DNA from: Leptobrachium leishanense | Taxonomy: Eukaryota > Chordata > Amphibia > Anura > Megophryidae | Length of the DNA: 64,000 nucleotides | Assembly: GCA_009667805.1 (NCBI GenBank) | Contig: CM019063.1 | Location: 196,024,954-196,088,953, forward strand | Direction: 5' to 3' | In this document: positions 10,627 to 22,194 of the stretch, in pieces | How the letters are laid out: each line of letters begins with the position of its first letter | Numbering within the stretch: position 1 is the first letter of the stretch | Translations under genes and position numbers: made by a program | Notes under the pieces: model-generated | Databases searched by the model: none | Told to the model about the DNA's origin: nothing | What the model saw: only the letters and a program-made list of their open reading frames with translations

Positions 10627-11732
10627 TCAACCTTTTAACAGAATAGATCTGCGCCTCTCGGCCGAGATGGCGGAATTAGCATTAGCCAAAAAACCTATGG
10701 CCCGTTGGAGCCAGCCCCTCACCATGAAAGGATCCAGGGTGTCCCCTTGGGCTTTCGCCCCCTCCGCAACATCAACCAGCTTGATTAAGGGGCCCACGGT
10801 GTCCAGTAGGCGGTCCTGGCACTTTTTAAAAGCCTGGTCAATGCCCGCCTTTGCGGACCAGCCATGGTGGGTGACATATTTCTGGAAGTCTTTGTCCACT
10901 AGGGGAGTCAGACAGGTCTTTCCCAGAGTGGTGGGACGTGGGCATTCAGCTCGCATCCTAACGGGCGCCGCATGCGGTCGTCCAGCCACTTCTCCACGTG
11001 GGGCCTTGGTGACCAGGCAGAAGATCGGGGGTGGGACAGATCCTCAGGGTAGAAGAGGGGGTCCCCTTGGGGGTCACAAATTATCGCCTTATCCCCAGTA
11101 GGGGCATAGGTCACTGCGTCTCCCATTTCAAATAGATCATCGTAGGGAGCGTGGAGCACCACTTCATCATCCCCGGCCGACAGACCATCGGGATCATCCG
11201 AGTGAGAGGCGTCTTCGTCCTCACCATCCACCTCCGCTGGAGGGGATTTATCCACCTGTTTGGGCCATTTTGCAGCAGTAGTTGCTGGTGTTTGGGTAGC
11301 TGGGGCCCTTTTACGAGGGGGTGTTTCATTAGGTGGTGGCAGTGTTGCAGGGATGCCAGCCCCTCAAGCCAAGTGCTTGGTCTTCCGCACTGACTTTTTG
11401 CCCACCCCATCGGGGGGCAAAACTACTGCCGGGCCGGAAGACGGGCCCTCCGCAGGGCTGGAGCCCGGAGTCGCGGGTATGGCAGACTGCTGTAAGGCCT
11501 GAACGGCCGTCAAAAGCTCTAGGAGGGAGCTAGAGAAGGTGGAGGACAAATTGGCTACCTCCGCCTTGACTGCCGAGGCAATAGAGGTCTGTATGTCCGA
11601 GGATAGAGTCAGGGAAGGAGGGGCCGGGTCTCCCGCGGGAGAGTGAGTGACCTGAAGCTCAGCATCGCTGTCCCCCGAACCTTCCGATTCCACCGAGGGA
11701 GGTGGTGATTTGCGTTTCCCTTTTGCAGGCAT
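10627..11732 (-). pseudogene. DIRS gag-like ORF1, frameshifted
   Basis: It starts at ATG 11732-11730 with a basic/Ser-Pro N-terminus ('MPAKGKRKSPPP'), then an acidic segment and three further minus-strand pieces in changing frames down to about 10627. The position, first in the coding order just inside the right inverted repeat, is the argument for gag. No zinc knuckle is seen, and the sequence itself is not diagnostic. Confidence 0.5.
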
Positions 11733-11998
11733 GGTGGAACTAGACTATCCTCGTGGTAGGCAAGCGGCCGAATGAGCTCCCGCGCGCGCGACGCGCCGAT
11801 CACGTGAGCCGTCGCCGCAAGGGAAAGTAGATCCGGCCGTAATGGAAGCGCATCGTAACCAGCGGTTTAGAATATTAAAGGCGAAGCGCAATAGCCGATA
11901 CTCGGCCGGCGCCCGTGTTATAATCGGGACGCCGGGACCAGAATACCGACCAGATATAGGAGCGCTGCGCAGAGTTACTTATCTTGTCACGAGCAGCT

Positions 11999-12174
11999 AA
12001 GAAAGAGGGTCAATTTGGCGGGAAGAGCCTATTTATAGAGGGGGGAGGGTGCTTGTTGCAAAGGACTGTGGGAAGGGAGGGGCAAGTTTATCTGTTAAAG
12101 TTTTCTATGCTGCTGTTGAATAAATGCTAAGAAAGAGATGCAAAATAGGAGCCTCCGAGTCATGAATTAAAATT
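11999..12174. repeat. DIRS right inverted terminal repeat and terminus
   Basis: The complement of the left repeat up to 12161, then a short terminal extension (CATGAATTAAAATT). Its complement supplies the second half of the internal complementary region. Confidence 0.88.
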
Positions 12175-12654
12175 GTTGGTTTTGTCCATTTTGGATAAAA
12201 ATGCATATCTTTCTCAGAAAAATGCAGTAATTCCCCTTTCAATTTATTTATTTTTTTACTTTTACAAGAGTACCCCATATAAAAGGTTTGGTTGATTAAA
12301 TGTAAAATAATTATTTTACACGCTGTTAATGATCGAAATCTGAATGGAAAGTAAAACCTTTTCAAAATTTTTCTGTTATAGCATTCTGATGACATACTAC
12401 TATGCAGAGGTGTGGTCGCGAATTTGATAATATAAAGTCAATGCGGAGGCCGCAAATAAGCGCAGAGATGACAGGCCGACGCACAGCGTGGGTTGAGTTG
12501 CTACACTGTGGAACTCTAGGTTGTACTTTTTCCCTAGGCCAGAAGTTGCCAGTCAGCCCATGGTAATGGCACATTGGGAGGTGAGAAGGGCGTAGAGGCA
12601 CACCCATATCATTCGCTCCAGGCCCATGAAGGCCTTTAATCTAGCACTGCAGAC
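12175..12654. other. Intron 3 sequence, nothing recognised
   Basis: No coding exon, RNA gene or named repeat is seen. Bases 12647-12654 are the left target duplication of the following hAT element. Confidence 0.5.
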
Positions 12655-12705
12655 TAGAGCTGTGCATTTCATTTTGTTCCGAATCCAAATTCGGACGAAA
12701 ATTAC

Positions 12706-13236
12706 TAGGGTTGCACCGATACTAGTATCGGTGCAGATACCGGGTACTTGGTACTCCTGCAGTACCCCCGATATTTCCCCCGATACCGGAAGCCGGCATT
12801 GAGCCGGCATCCGAGGGGCTGGGGCGGCTGCCTGAATGCTCTATTGGCATTCGGACAGGCCCTGCAGCTGCTCTCGGCGTTCATACTTACCTTCCTGAGC
12901 GACGCCGGTAAAGGCGCGCGTGGAAACTTTACCGGCGTCACTCAGGAAGGTAAGTATGAACGCGGAGAGCAGCTTCAGGACCCGTTCGAATGCCGCTAGA
13001 GCATTCGGACAGCCGCCCTATGTCTGGGGTCTGTCTGTGTGTGTGTGTAATATATTACACATACACACACTGAGCTGGGGGGCATATGTATGGGAGCTGA
13101 GGGCATTTTTATGAGGTCTGTTCTTTATTGGAAAGCGTTCACATGACATAAGTATTGGTACTCGGTATAGTGAGTACTTGAAAAAAGTATCGGTACTCGT
13201 ACTCGGTCTTAAAAAAGTGGTATCGGTGCGTCCCTA
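12706..13236. mobile_element. Nested hAT MITE, TAGGGTTGCACCGATAC family
   Basis: Ends TAGGGTTGCACCGATAC and GTATCGGTGCGTCCCTA (one base different), with an exact 8-bp duplication AAAATTAC (12698-12705, 13237-13244). The subterminal sequence is a series of short palindromes around GGTACTCG/CGAGTACC. A second, incomplete member starts at 51718. Confidence 0.82.
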
Positions 13237-13689
13237 AAAATTACCATTTTTGTATTTCGGGAGCATTTCTGATAACGAAATATCGGGCATCCAAAAATTC
13301 GGATTGATCCGATATTTCGGCGCACATTTATTCGGATCAGTTAGTTTTCGGTTTTTATTGGTTATTCAAGAATGGGAAGTAGATTACTACCAATAGAATG
13401 TAAGTTTCTTATTTATTCTTTTAGGATTTTTTGGGTGAAATTTTAGGTTTCCTAACTTTTTTTAAAAGAAACAAGGCTTTTTAACCTATAGGTTTCAATG
13501 CAGCATATGAATCCACACACTGCTGGGAAGTGCCTCTCCGCAGTATAATTAATGGAGCATAGTATCCGCACACTGCGGGGAAAGCACCTCTCTGCAGATC
13601 GACTCATTTTTCGGATCAGTTAGTTTTTCGTTTTTTATCCGTTATAATTAATGCAGCATATGAATCCACACACTCCTTGGGAAGTTCCC

Positions 13690-13917
13690 AGCAGTGTGTG
13701 GATTCATATGCTGCATTAATTCTACTGCAGAGAGGCGCTTCTTCCCAGCAGTGTGTGGATTCATATGCTGCATTAATTCTACTGCAGAGAGGCGCTTCTT
13801 CCCAGCAGTGTGTGGATTCATATGCTGCATTAATTCTACTGCAGAGAGGCGCTTCTTCCCAGCAGTGTGTGGATTCATATGCTGCATTGAAACCTATGGG
13901 TTTAAAAGCCTTGTTTA
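13690..13917 (+). repeat. 57-bp minisatellite, four units
   Basis: The unit AGCAGTGTGTGGATTCATAT... recurs at 13690, 13747, 13804 and 13861, a period of exactly 57 bp with almost no divergence. The last unit is partial. Complementary, diverged units at about 13493-13580 form the other arm of the host element's palindrome. Because 57 is divisible by 3, the array yields spurious repetitive open frames on both strands. Confidence 0.9.
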
Positions 13918-14013
13918 GGGCATTTTTTGGTGAAATTTTAGGTTTCCTAAGAAATGCTACAAAAAGGAAATAAGCAAAGACACTTTCATTCTATTGGTAG
14001 TAATCTACTTCCC

Positions 14014-14192
14014 GTAACATCACTGCTCTGCGTGGAGAGAGCCTGTGGAGTCATGGGTTCGATCCCGACGAGCACCTCTCCAGTAAGTGTCCTTGGGCAA
14101 GACACCTAACGGTACATACTCGCCACCCAGGACATACTTGAAAACAAGAGAAATCTCAATGTATCCTTCCTGGTAAAATCCTATCACAAAAA
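14014..14192 (+). mobile_element. tRNA-derived SINE, 5'-truncated
   Basis: Same family as 4794-4999. The B box GGTTCGATCCC is at 14056-14066, followed by the GTCCTTGGGCAAGACACC body, the CCTTCCTGGTAAAATCC tail and an A run. It lacks the first 20 or so bases. It is inserted in the right arm of the palindromic hAT element. Confidence 0.75.
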
Positions 14193-14344
14193 AAAATAAC
14201 CAATAAAAAAACGAAAGAACTCCAAAAATATTAAGACTATCCGATCCGAATCACAGAATAGAAACGAAACAAAAACTGTCCGGAATTGGAAAAAAAAAAA
14301 TAGGTGGGGGGGGGTGGTTAGTCATGCACATCCCTGCTGCAGAC

Positions 14345-14749
14345 AGACAAACATCAGTAGCTCTGTTTGGACCTCAGATTTGGTGGAACACTGTCATCAC
14401 AAAGCAGGCAATGCCCCTTTGGGAAAGTATGACAAGTGCCCTTTAAAGATGGATGGAGCTCAAGCGATTTGCACCAGCGTAGCCTTTGCTGGCCTCCTCT
14501 TTTGGGACATCTAAAACATGTAAATTTTTTAAGTATCAATGATTTTCCCTTTTTATTTTTTTATATGAATTTGCAAACTAAATTCTATGGTGGAATTATG
14601 GATTCTAGCATCATCAAACTAGATCACTATAATGGGATAGTTATCTGAAAAGAATATATCACTTGAAGCTTTGTAAAATGTTAGATCTATCTGGTAACAC
14701 ATAAAAGTGGTCTGTATAAAGGCATTTACTTGTGCATCTTTTTTAATAG
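14345..14749. other. End of intron 3, nothing recognised
   Basis: Unique-looking AT-rich sequence leading to the exon 4 acceptor (TTTTTTAATAG, AG at 14748-14749). Confidence 0.5.
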
Positions 14750-14834
14750 GGGAGGATGACTTTGTGAAGGAGAAGTTACGGAATGTTATACTGAAAACTC
14801 TGCGAAAGAATGTTTACCACTGGCAGCCTCTGAG
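14750..14834 (+). CDS. METTL17: METTL17 exon 4
   Basis: Two incoming bases complete a Gly codon, and it leaves two bases (AG) at the AG|GTTGGG donor. It encodes 'FVKEKLRNVILKTLRKN' and 'YHWQPLR', matching the family's helical segment ending in YHW before the core. Confidence 0.9.
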
Positions 14835-14943
14835 GTTGGGAAGGAATTAATAAATACACTTGAGTTTTGATATGACATACTGTAAACTGCCACATAATAA
14901 AATCTGAATCCACATGTAAGAAGTAATGTTTTATGTTTTGCAG

Positions 14944-15025
14944 TTACTCTGATGAGCTCAGCTTGGTTTATTTAGCCGCACGTTTTGATGGAGGATTTGC
15001 GGCTGTTACTCGAGCACTGCAGGAG
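14944..15025 (+). CDS. METTL17: METTL17 exon 5
   Basis: Acceptor TTTTGCAG at 14942-14943; ends on a codon boundary at CAGGAG|GTGAGG. It encodes '[17 protein letters not shown]', a highly conserved METTL17/Rsm22 block. Intron 4 is only 109 bp. Confidence 0.92.
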
Positions 15026-15629
15026 GTGAGGGCATCTGCAATAGAAACATGACTTTAATCACATTTTTAGTCTACTTACTAAAAGTAACTTACTTTCTAA
15101 AAAGAAACCTGGTTTGTACATGTGATCCATATGTAAAAGAGAAGATTAAGGAAAAGGTATATTTTGTATGTGGAAATTATTGAATAAACCTTTATTGCTG
15201 CCCATGTGGAATGCAGCATTTAAGTAACATTGAGCGCATTTTGTATAGTGTGGTTGTATTAAAAACTTACAAATAATTTGAGGTATAAGTTCACTAAAGT
15301 ATACTGCAGTGTCTTCTGCCTCTAAGATCAAAGAAATATATATGAGCAAGCATTCGGTTGAAATAGATAGGATCTGACGTGATGGGGTACATTGCATAAC
15401 CCTGCTACAATGTCAAAGTGTGATCACATCTTGTAACAAAACCCCCTTCTGTTTAAAGCCTGTCGGGTGTTTTTAAATATTTTCGATGTACGTTTAGTTT
15501 GCGTGCTTTGGATTTTGTAAGTTGTGTGTGTTTTAGATCTAACGCAAATATATAAACATAACTTATTCACAACTCCTTCATGACTTCTATGTACAATGTC
15601 ATTTTACTCCTGTTTTCCCTATCCTCAAG
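15026..15629. other. Intron 5, nothing recognised
   Basis: AT-rich intron sequence with no identified repeat. The acceptor for exon 6 is CCTATCCTCAAG, with AG at 15628-15629. Confidence 0.6.
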
Positions 15630-15703
15630 ATTCGCCAGCGTGTCCCTGAATTTAACCCTCAGACATTGCTGGATTTTGGATCTGGTGTGGGATCAGTTAC
15701 ATG
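15630..15703 (+). CDS. METTL17: METTL17 exon 6, SAM-binding loop
   Basis: Encodes '[13 protein letters not shown]', motif I of class I methyltransferases, the glycine-rich loop that holds S-adenosylmethionine (consensus DxGxGxG). The donor TG|GTAAGC splits the Trp codon, which is completed by the first base of exon 7 more than 23 kb downstream. Confidence 0.93.
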
Positions 15704-15794
15704 GTAAGCAAAACTACTGTCGTAGCTGTTGTGATTACTTCTACCAAAATTGTATCTGCTGTGGGGAAGGTTGTTTTTTTTTTTTCCTTCTTCT

Positions 15795-16554
15795 TTAGGG
15801 GGTTATTCAGAGAGCACCGACATGTTGGTAACATTTCAGTGCTCTCTTGTTCCCTGCACTTCGGGGAATCACATTTTTGCCATTCAGCAGAATTCAGCAT
15901 TCACCGCAGGGTCCCCAAAGTGCAGAGAATCGGCCCCCAAATGCCACCGCTGCCTCAAACCCGCCAGAGGGCCGCCAAACGCAGCAGACAAGTCGCCGGA
16001 TGGGTAAAAAAAAAAACCATACAATTGACAGGTCAAGATTGAAAAGATGTTTGCGAAAAAACTACTGCACAAAAATGTCTGGAGTTAACATATAAGATCC
16101 TATGAAAGCTAATAAAAAGGTCTGTTACAGAAAAAAGAAAAAATGCCTTTAAAAAAAATGGAAACATTATTTTTGCCGAAAAATGCCTAAAACATCCAAA
16201 AAAAAATCAATAAAAATACTTTTTACTACAGATTAAAAGAATAAACAATTAGATATAGAATAAAAATGGGAATATTTTTAACATTGACGCCTATGGGACT
16301 CGCCTGAATAAACCTGCCAAATGAAACCACCAAACATCAGGGCATTTCACTGACCTTTCTCTGCTGTTCGGTGTTCTCTGAATAGATTAACCATTGCTTC
16401 TCTATGGGGAATTTCACTGCCTTTGAACAGGCACTGTACTTGCTGGCAGTTTGCCAAAATTTTAGCTGCTTGCTCTTTGAATGGCCCCGTATGGGGAAAT
16501 TCACTGTACGGTGACATTTCGCAGCCAGATCGGCTCTCTCTAAATAACCCCTTT
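15795..16554. mobile_element. Foldback MITE, CAGGGTTATTC family
   Basis: Left end AGGGGGTTATTCAGAGAGCACCG and right end the complement of AAGGGGTTATTTAGAGAGAGCCG, with subterminal TGCACTTCGG and ACAGTG motifs as in 3649-4312. It is non-coding, and the middle is A-rich. The ends are approximate. Confidence 0.6.
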
Positions 16555-16688
16555 TAGTTTCTTTAGACTTTGATAAATGACTGCTTATTTACTCTTTGGC
16601 TGTTACATGGCTGTTACTCTTTGGCTGTTACTTTGGCTGTAACATGCTCTCTGCATGTTAATGAGGACACTTTTTTATTTAATTTTTT

Positions 16689-16885
16689 TTGGAGAAAGGA
16701 TTTTACCAGGAAGGATACATTGAGATTTCTCTCATTTTCAAGTATGTCCTGGGTGGCGAGTATGTACCGTTAGGTGTCTTGCCCAAGGGCACTTACTGGA
16801 GAGGTTGCTCGCTGGGATCGAACCCATGACTCCACAGGCTCTCTCCATGCACAGCAGTGATGTTACCTCTACTCCACCCAGCCGG
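16689..16885 (-). mobile_element. tRNA-derived SINE
   Basis: Complement of the 4794-4999 unit. It begins (on the plus strand) with the reversed tail GGATTTTACCAGGAAGG and continues through GGTGTCTTGCCCAAGGGCAC and the reversed B box GGGATCGAACC to CCTCTACTCCACCCAGCCGG. Confidence 0.75.
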
Positions 16886-17318
16886 ACACTTGGGGCCCTT
16901 ATGATGCAAGGAAGTACTCCAGTTTTTTTTTTTTCTTTTTTTTAAACCATAATTTTTATTGAATATTAACACCAGGAGTTTCCAATATACAGTAGTCAGC
17001 ATACATATACTTTATTCCTTTTCGGCAAACCCTAGTGCACTAACCACGAACCAGACAAACAGGGGAAGACACACACACAAGACAAGGAGAAAAGAAGAAA
17101 GCTAGAAAAGTAGCAAGTAAAGCGGTAGAGGAAAAGAGAAAGTCTGTCCTACCGAGATATCACTTCTAGAGATAAACTGCAGAGTCCAACAACAGCATCA
17201 ACCCCAGTATCCGTACTACGTATCATATTCCATCCATGGTTCCCACACCTTAGAAAATGCCTCTACTGTGTGGCGCACCATAGCAGTCAGTTCATCCATC
17301 AACATGGCATCCCTAACG

Positions 17319-20300
17319 TTAGACAATACCCTGCCAAAGTGGGGGGGAGCTCTGTGGCCCTCCACACAGCCGCAATGGCCCGGCCAAGGCCAGCTTGGAT
17401 GACAATTTATTTTGTCTCAATGTCAGGTCCTCCAACGGGCTGGTGTAAAGAGAATGGTCCCGTTCCAACACAGCCTGCGTCAGGGAGTGTATTTTCTTCC
17501 ACAGGCCCACCAACCTAGGGCAGTCCCACCACATGTGCAAAAAGGTGCCTTTGTGGCTACACAGCCTACAACATACATCCGTGGTAGTCCCCTTCATTTT
17601 AGCAAGCTTCTCCAGAGTGGTGTACCAGCGGAAGATCATCTTTAATGCCTGTTCCTGATGGGCAGTACAAATGGACGTGCTCCGAGCTGCCTCCCATATA
17701 TCCAGCCATTCGTCCCCTTCCAGGGTTTCTCCCAAGTCTGCGTGCCACGCTTTAATATAGGTCAGTTCCCTCCAATCGAGGGTTGACGTAATAGATGAAT
17801 ACATTTTGGAAATCAATCCTTTAGGGCATCGTCCCTGAAGACAGAGACGTTCAAATCAGGAGGGTCTGGTTAATGCCGCTGCTTTAATATGCGGTACAGA
17901 GGCAAAGTCTCTTATTTGCAGGAACTGACTAAATGTGGAAGGTGGGAGGGTGCAACTTTGTAAGTCTGGATATTGTACCAGAGTGCCCTTGGGGTAGAGG
18001 TGTACCAAGCGGTGGAGACCTGCCGCTTCCAACAGTCTGATTGCGGGCTCATGCCAGGTGAGAACTCCTCGTTGTGCAGGATTGGTGTAAGCGGCTAGGG
18101 AAAGCATGTTAATTCACACTTAAGAGCAACCGAGTTCCACAGTTTAATGGCAGCTACTATAGCTGGGCACTCAGTCCGCATTTGTGGGTGATGTGAGGGA
18201 GCAATCCACAGCCAAAACCGTGGGAGATTTGGGGACATCATGGTGGATTCTAAGTCCACCCATCGACAGGCTCCGACCGGGGAATGCCATGCCACAATCT
18301 GGGCCAACCTTGCTGCCCTGTAGTATGACAAAAGAGAAGGCCGTCGTATCCCTCCCGCTGCCCGAGGCCTATACAATGTCTGTCTCGCCACCCTATGCCT
18401 CTTATTATCCCAAACAAAAACATCTATAGCCGTTTGCAAACTCGCAAGATCCTACTGGGACAGCGTCATCGGAAGGGCCTGCAAGAGGTACAGGAGGCGA
18501 GGCAGCACATTCCTTTTCACACAATGCACCCTCCCCAGCCACGAAATATGCAATTTTCCCCAACGTTCAAGATCACATTTAATTTGCCGAAACAACGGAA
18601 CATAGTTAAGCTGATTTATGTCCAATTGAGACCCTAAACACCAAGGTAAGGAATGGAGATCGTACTGGTGGTGAATTCCAAACCGTCGTTCCTTGGCCTC
18701 GGTCTCAGCCCCGGAGATACCCCAGAGGAGGGCTGTAGATTTTGACATATTCACTTTATACCCCGCCACCTCCGAGAAGCGATCCAACACCTCCATCAGC
18801 CTAGCCACTGAGGCCACAGGACTGGACAGGGACAGGACACATCATCTGCATAAGCAGAAACCTTCTACTCATCCCCCCACACACACACACTATATATATT
18901 TTTTTTCATGTTTAAATTCTTTATTTTAGAATTTTAAACACTGACAGCATAAAATCAAATGGGGAGTAAAGGCCACGCAGGGCCAGCAAAGGTCAGCAAT
19001 ATATTTATACTGTAGGAAAAATAATAAGAGACCTAGAATACAGCTGCAAAAATCAAAAAGGGCAGTCAAAAGTGTCTCTAGGAAACAAACAAAAAGGGCC
19101 AGACCATAGACTCATAAGAAAAACTAAGGGGGGTGCTCAGAGAAAAAAGTTGCAGAATGTCGAAAAACATGGAAGAGTCATCAAATATACTGCAAAAAAA
19201 TAAAAATACAAGTATATAACAGGTGGGAGTCTCAGCAGGATCAAAAAAAACAAACCTTCAAATAGCGTCTCTGAATGCATGGAAGGGGAGAGCCACAATA
19301 GGAGCATATCAAATAAGGGTGGAGGGTATGCAGGAGGGAAAAGGTCAGCCCGTATCCAGAAAAGGGAACGGAGCTAGCTCAGATCGAACCTCGCCGCGTG
19401 TGCCAGGGTGCCCAGGCACAGCGTAAAGGAGGACATGGGGCAGGACACAAAAATCACGACAATCCTGGAAGGGGCCATAGATAACCTGCAGGGGTCCCTC
19501 AGCGGACCTCAAGCTGCGTCTAAGGGGCACTGATGGCATGGCCTCCACAGGGGTTGCCTCATCTGTCTCCAAGCACTGGTCCACAACAGCAAGGGGTACC
19601 TCAGCCTCTGCAGGCACAGCCTGGGTGTGTAGGCCGCAAACATCGGACAGGCTTGGCTCCATAGGATCTATCGGCAGCGGTTCCACATCGAGGGCCTGAA
19701 CATCCCACCTCGGGGTCACTTCTTCATGGCAGAACCGCAACGCTGTCATCATCCGTCGCCAGACCCCCTTGGTAAGCAGGTCATCCTCAGGTTCCCCCTC
19801 CAGAATTTTCAGGCAAGCCTCCAGGCCCAGAACCACGGCTCCTCCGTCTCCAGCTTGTGCGGGGGGGGGGGATCCATTCCCCCGCCATCCTGCAGGGCCA
19901 TCCGTCGCTCCCGGGTGACAGGCATCCAAATCGACAGGGAGATGTGTGCCGACCATCTCCACAGTCTGCTTCTGTAGCTCAGTCCGGGGCAGAACGGTCA
20001 GACCAGCAAGGCACCGGTGGTCATATGAAGCTGGGAAGTGGGCCGCAAGATGGCCGCCGATGTCTCTCTGCAGCACGAGGCGGCGACGTCAGTCCACACA
20101 CTGTTTTTAATAGTGGCTAGCAGGGGCTCAAGTGACAAAGTGAACAGCAGTGCGATAGTGGGCAACCCTATCTTGTACCGTTCACCAGACCAAAAGGCCT
20201 AGTGGTCGTGCCTGGTATCGCGATCTGCACCATAGGTTGGTCATACCTAGCCCTGAGCGCCACCCTATATTCCACGGGAAATCCCAAGTGAGTCAGCAGT

Positions 20301-22194
20301 TGAAATAAAAAGGGCCATCCTACTCGGTCAAATGCCTTCTCGGCATCCAATGACAAAAGAACCAAAGGTTCCCCTGTGTGTTGTGCTAGCCATACCAAAT
20401 CACACGTTCGCCGAGTGTTGTCATAGGCCTGCCGGCCTGGGATAAACCCCACCTGATCGGCATGGACCAGTCCCGGGGCAATAGCATTCAAGCGAAGCGC
20501 CAACACCTTAGCTAGATCCTTGATATCAAAATTCAGGAGGGAAATGGGTCTATAATTTTCCAGGCCAAGGGGGTCTTTGCCCGGCTTAAGGATAGTGACC
20601 ACCGAGGCAGTCAGAGTCCCTAGAAAAAGGAGCCCCCTCTCTCTCGTCAAATTACACATCGCAGTTAGGTGGGGGAGCAATAAAGGCAGAAAGGACTTCT
20701 AATACCGCCCGGGAAGTCCGTCAGGGCCTGGTGCTTTCGTCGGTTGGCATCTTTGACCTCCTCCTGGCTTATGGGAGCCTGTTAAAGCTCTGTCTGAGTT
20801 TCTGACAATACTGGCAAGTCCAAACCGGACAGAAAGGACTGCACATCAGCTACATGGACCGGGTTACCTAAGGACAACTGTGGGGAGTGATTATAAATCC
20901 TCTCATAAAACCTTGTGAAAACCTCTCTTATCTTGGACAGAGATCTACAAACCACCCCCGCCTCATCCCGTATAGCGCCCACCCCCCAGTTATGCTGGAG
21001 ACCCGCTATTCGGCGTGCCAATGGAGTGGCCATCTTATTTGACTTCTCATAATAATAACACTGGGACCACAACAGAGCTCTACTAACCTCATCTAGGGAT
21101 AATTGGGTGAGCACCCGTCTCGCTTCCTGCAGCGCAACTAATGATTCGGGTCCAGGGGCAGATTTATGTTGAAATTCCCGCTTTCGCAACTCCGTTTGTA
21201 ACTGCAAGAATCTTTCCGCTTTACGTTTTTCCCGGTACGCAGCCTGACTAATAAGCACACCTCGCACTACCGCTTTATGCGCAGCTCACACCACCTGCGG
21301 GGAGACCTCGTCAGTCGCATTAATTTGAAAATCTGATTCTAGCTCCTGTGCAACCTCCTGCAAAATCTCCTTCGTAGCCAGCAAGGTCGGGTCCATCCAC
21401 CACTGACCCGGACTCCTTTTCCCAGGCACTGCCAGTGTCATACGGACTTCTGCGTGGTCCGACCACGTAATGGAGCCAATGGCGGGGGACCCGACCCCCG
21501 GGAGAGAGGCCGACGCCAACCGCAAATAGTCTATTCGCGAATATGAGGCATGGGGGTGCGAATAAAAGATATAATCCCTAGTAGTGGGGAAGGAGGCCCT
21601 CCAGACATCCACCAGTCCCATATTACTGTCTAACCGATAAAACATTTTATCCTGTGACCGCTCAGCCTACGGCACTGCCGGCTGGGAGGCGTTAAATTGT
21701 TCCAAGGTAGGGAATAGCACAGCGTTCAAATCCTCGGCCACCAGCAAGGAGCCAGTAGCATGAGTGGTAATAAATATCTGTAAACCATCCCAGAAGGACG
21801 CATCCGGGAAATTAGGAGCATACACTGAAACAATCAAATACTGCTGATGTGCTATCCACCCATTAACCAAGACATACCTGCCCCCCCCCCACTCAACTGA
21901 GCCCAAGGTGAAAGGGCAGGCACCCCGCACAAGAATAGAAACCCTGCGCTTCTTATTCAGAGCACATGAGGAAAAGACCTGGGAGTAGCGCCTGTCACAG
22001 AGCCGAATGGACGCGGATTTAGGAACCCTGGTTTCTTGTAGGCAAGCTATGTCGACCTTATGGCAGCGCAGCTCTCGAAAGAGAAGGCGTCTCTTCCTAG
22101 GGGAATTGAGGCCCTTGAGGGAAGAGGAAAAGAATAAGAAGCAAGTGAAAGGAGAACAGAAAGACATAAACCACACAGAAACATCAGGGAACAC
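17319..22194 (-). pseudogene. L1-A ORF2 (endonuclease-reverse transcriptase)
   Basis: On the minus strand: about 22150-21290 is an APE-type endonuclease ('DIACLQETR', a degraded D-x-N near 21745, 'YSRIDYL', 'WSDHAEV'). About 21267-20782 is the linker helix. About 20680-20128 holds reverse-transcriptase blocks ('NYRPISLLNFDIKDLAKVLA', 'DQVGFIPGRQ', 'LSLDAEKAFDRV'). After the nested insertion, the catalytic box appears as A-D-D near 18845-18860, with 'VNMSKSTAL' beyond it. 18439-17319 is the C-terminal region with a Cys-rich knuckle ('CCRLCSHKGTFLHMWWDCP'). It is dead through several frameshifts, stops and the insertion. Confidence 0.82.
18893..20096 (-). mobile_element. Non-autonomous L1 derivative, nested in L1-A
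   Basis: T-rich left end (18897-18935), then the family 3' sequence with GGCCACGCAGGGCC (18970-18983). The host reverse-transcriptase reading resumes at about 20100-20128. Flanks share CACACACT, a possible target duplication partly merged with a CA repeat. It lacks the GGGGCGGAGC start, so it is probably 5'-truncated. The frame 19345-20076 (minus, 243 codons) is open, but I do not recognise it and see no catalytic motif. Confidence 0.6.

Larger units (their letters stand above)
6968..12174 (-). mobile_element. DIRS-type retrotransposon, complete ends
   Basis: All DIRS hallmarks are visible: inverted terminal repeats (7016-7178 against 11999-12161), an internal complementary region (7357-7447) equal to the joined complements of the two element ends, a minus-strand coding order of gag, reverse transcriptase/RNase H and tyrosine recombinase, and no target duplication. 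DIRS elements integrate a circular cDNA by recombinase rather than by an integrase. The gag and polymerase frames are broken, while the recombinase frame is open. It sits in METTL17 intron 3, antisense to the gene. Confidence 0.92.
12655..14336. mobile_element. Palindromic non-autonomous hAT element
   Basis: Ends TAGAGCTGTGCATTTC and the complement of CAGGGATGTGCATGAC, with an exact 8-bp target duplication CTGCAGAC (12647-12654, 14337-14344), the hAT signature. The interior folds back: about 13370-13530 (GGGAAGTAGATTACTACC onward) is the complement of 13860-14012. Inside are a second hAT element (12706), a 57-bp tandem repeat (13690) and a SINE (14014). No transposase frame is present. Confidence 0.8.

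Noticed and set aside
13648..13973. Repetitive open frames on both strands over the 57-bp array, and tandem spacing suggestive of CRISPR
   Set aside because: The repeat length is divisible by 3, so open frames arise by chance. Units abut with no variable spacers, and this is an animal genome.
19345..20076. 243-codon minus-strand frame as a host gene
   Set aside because: It lies wholly inside a retroposon copy nested in L1-A. No introns, no known domain; kept only as part of that element.
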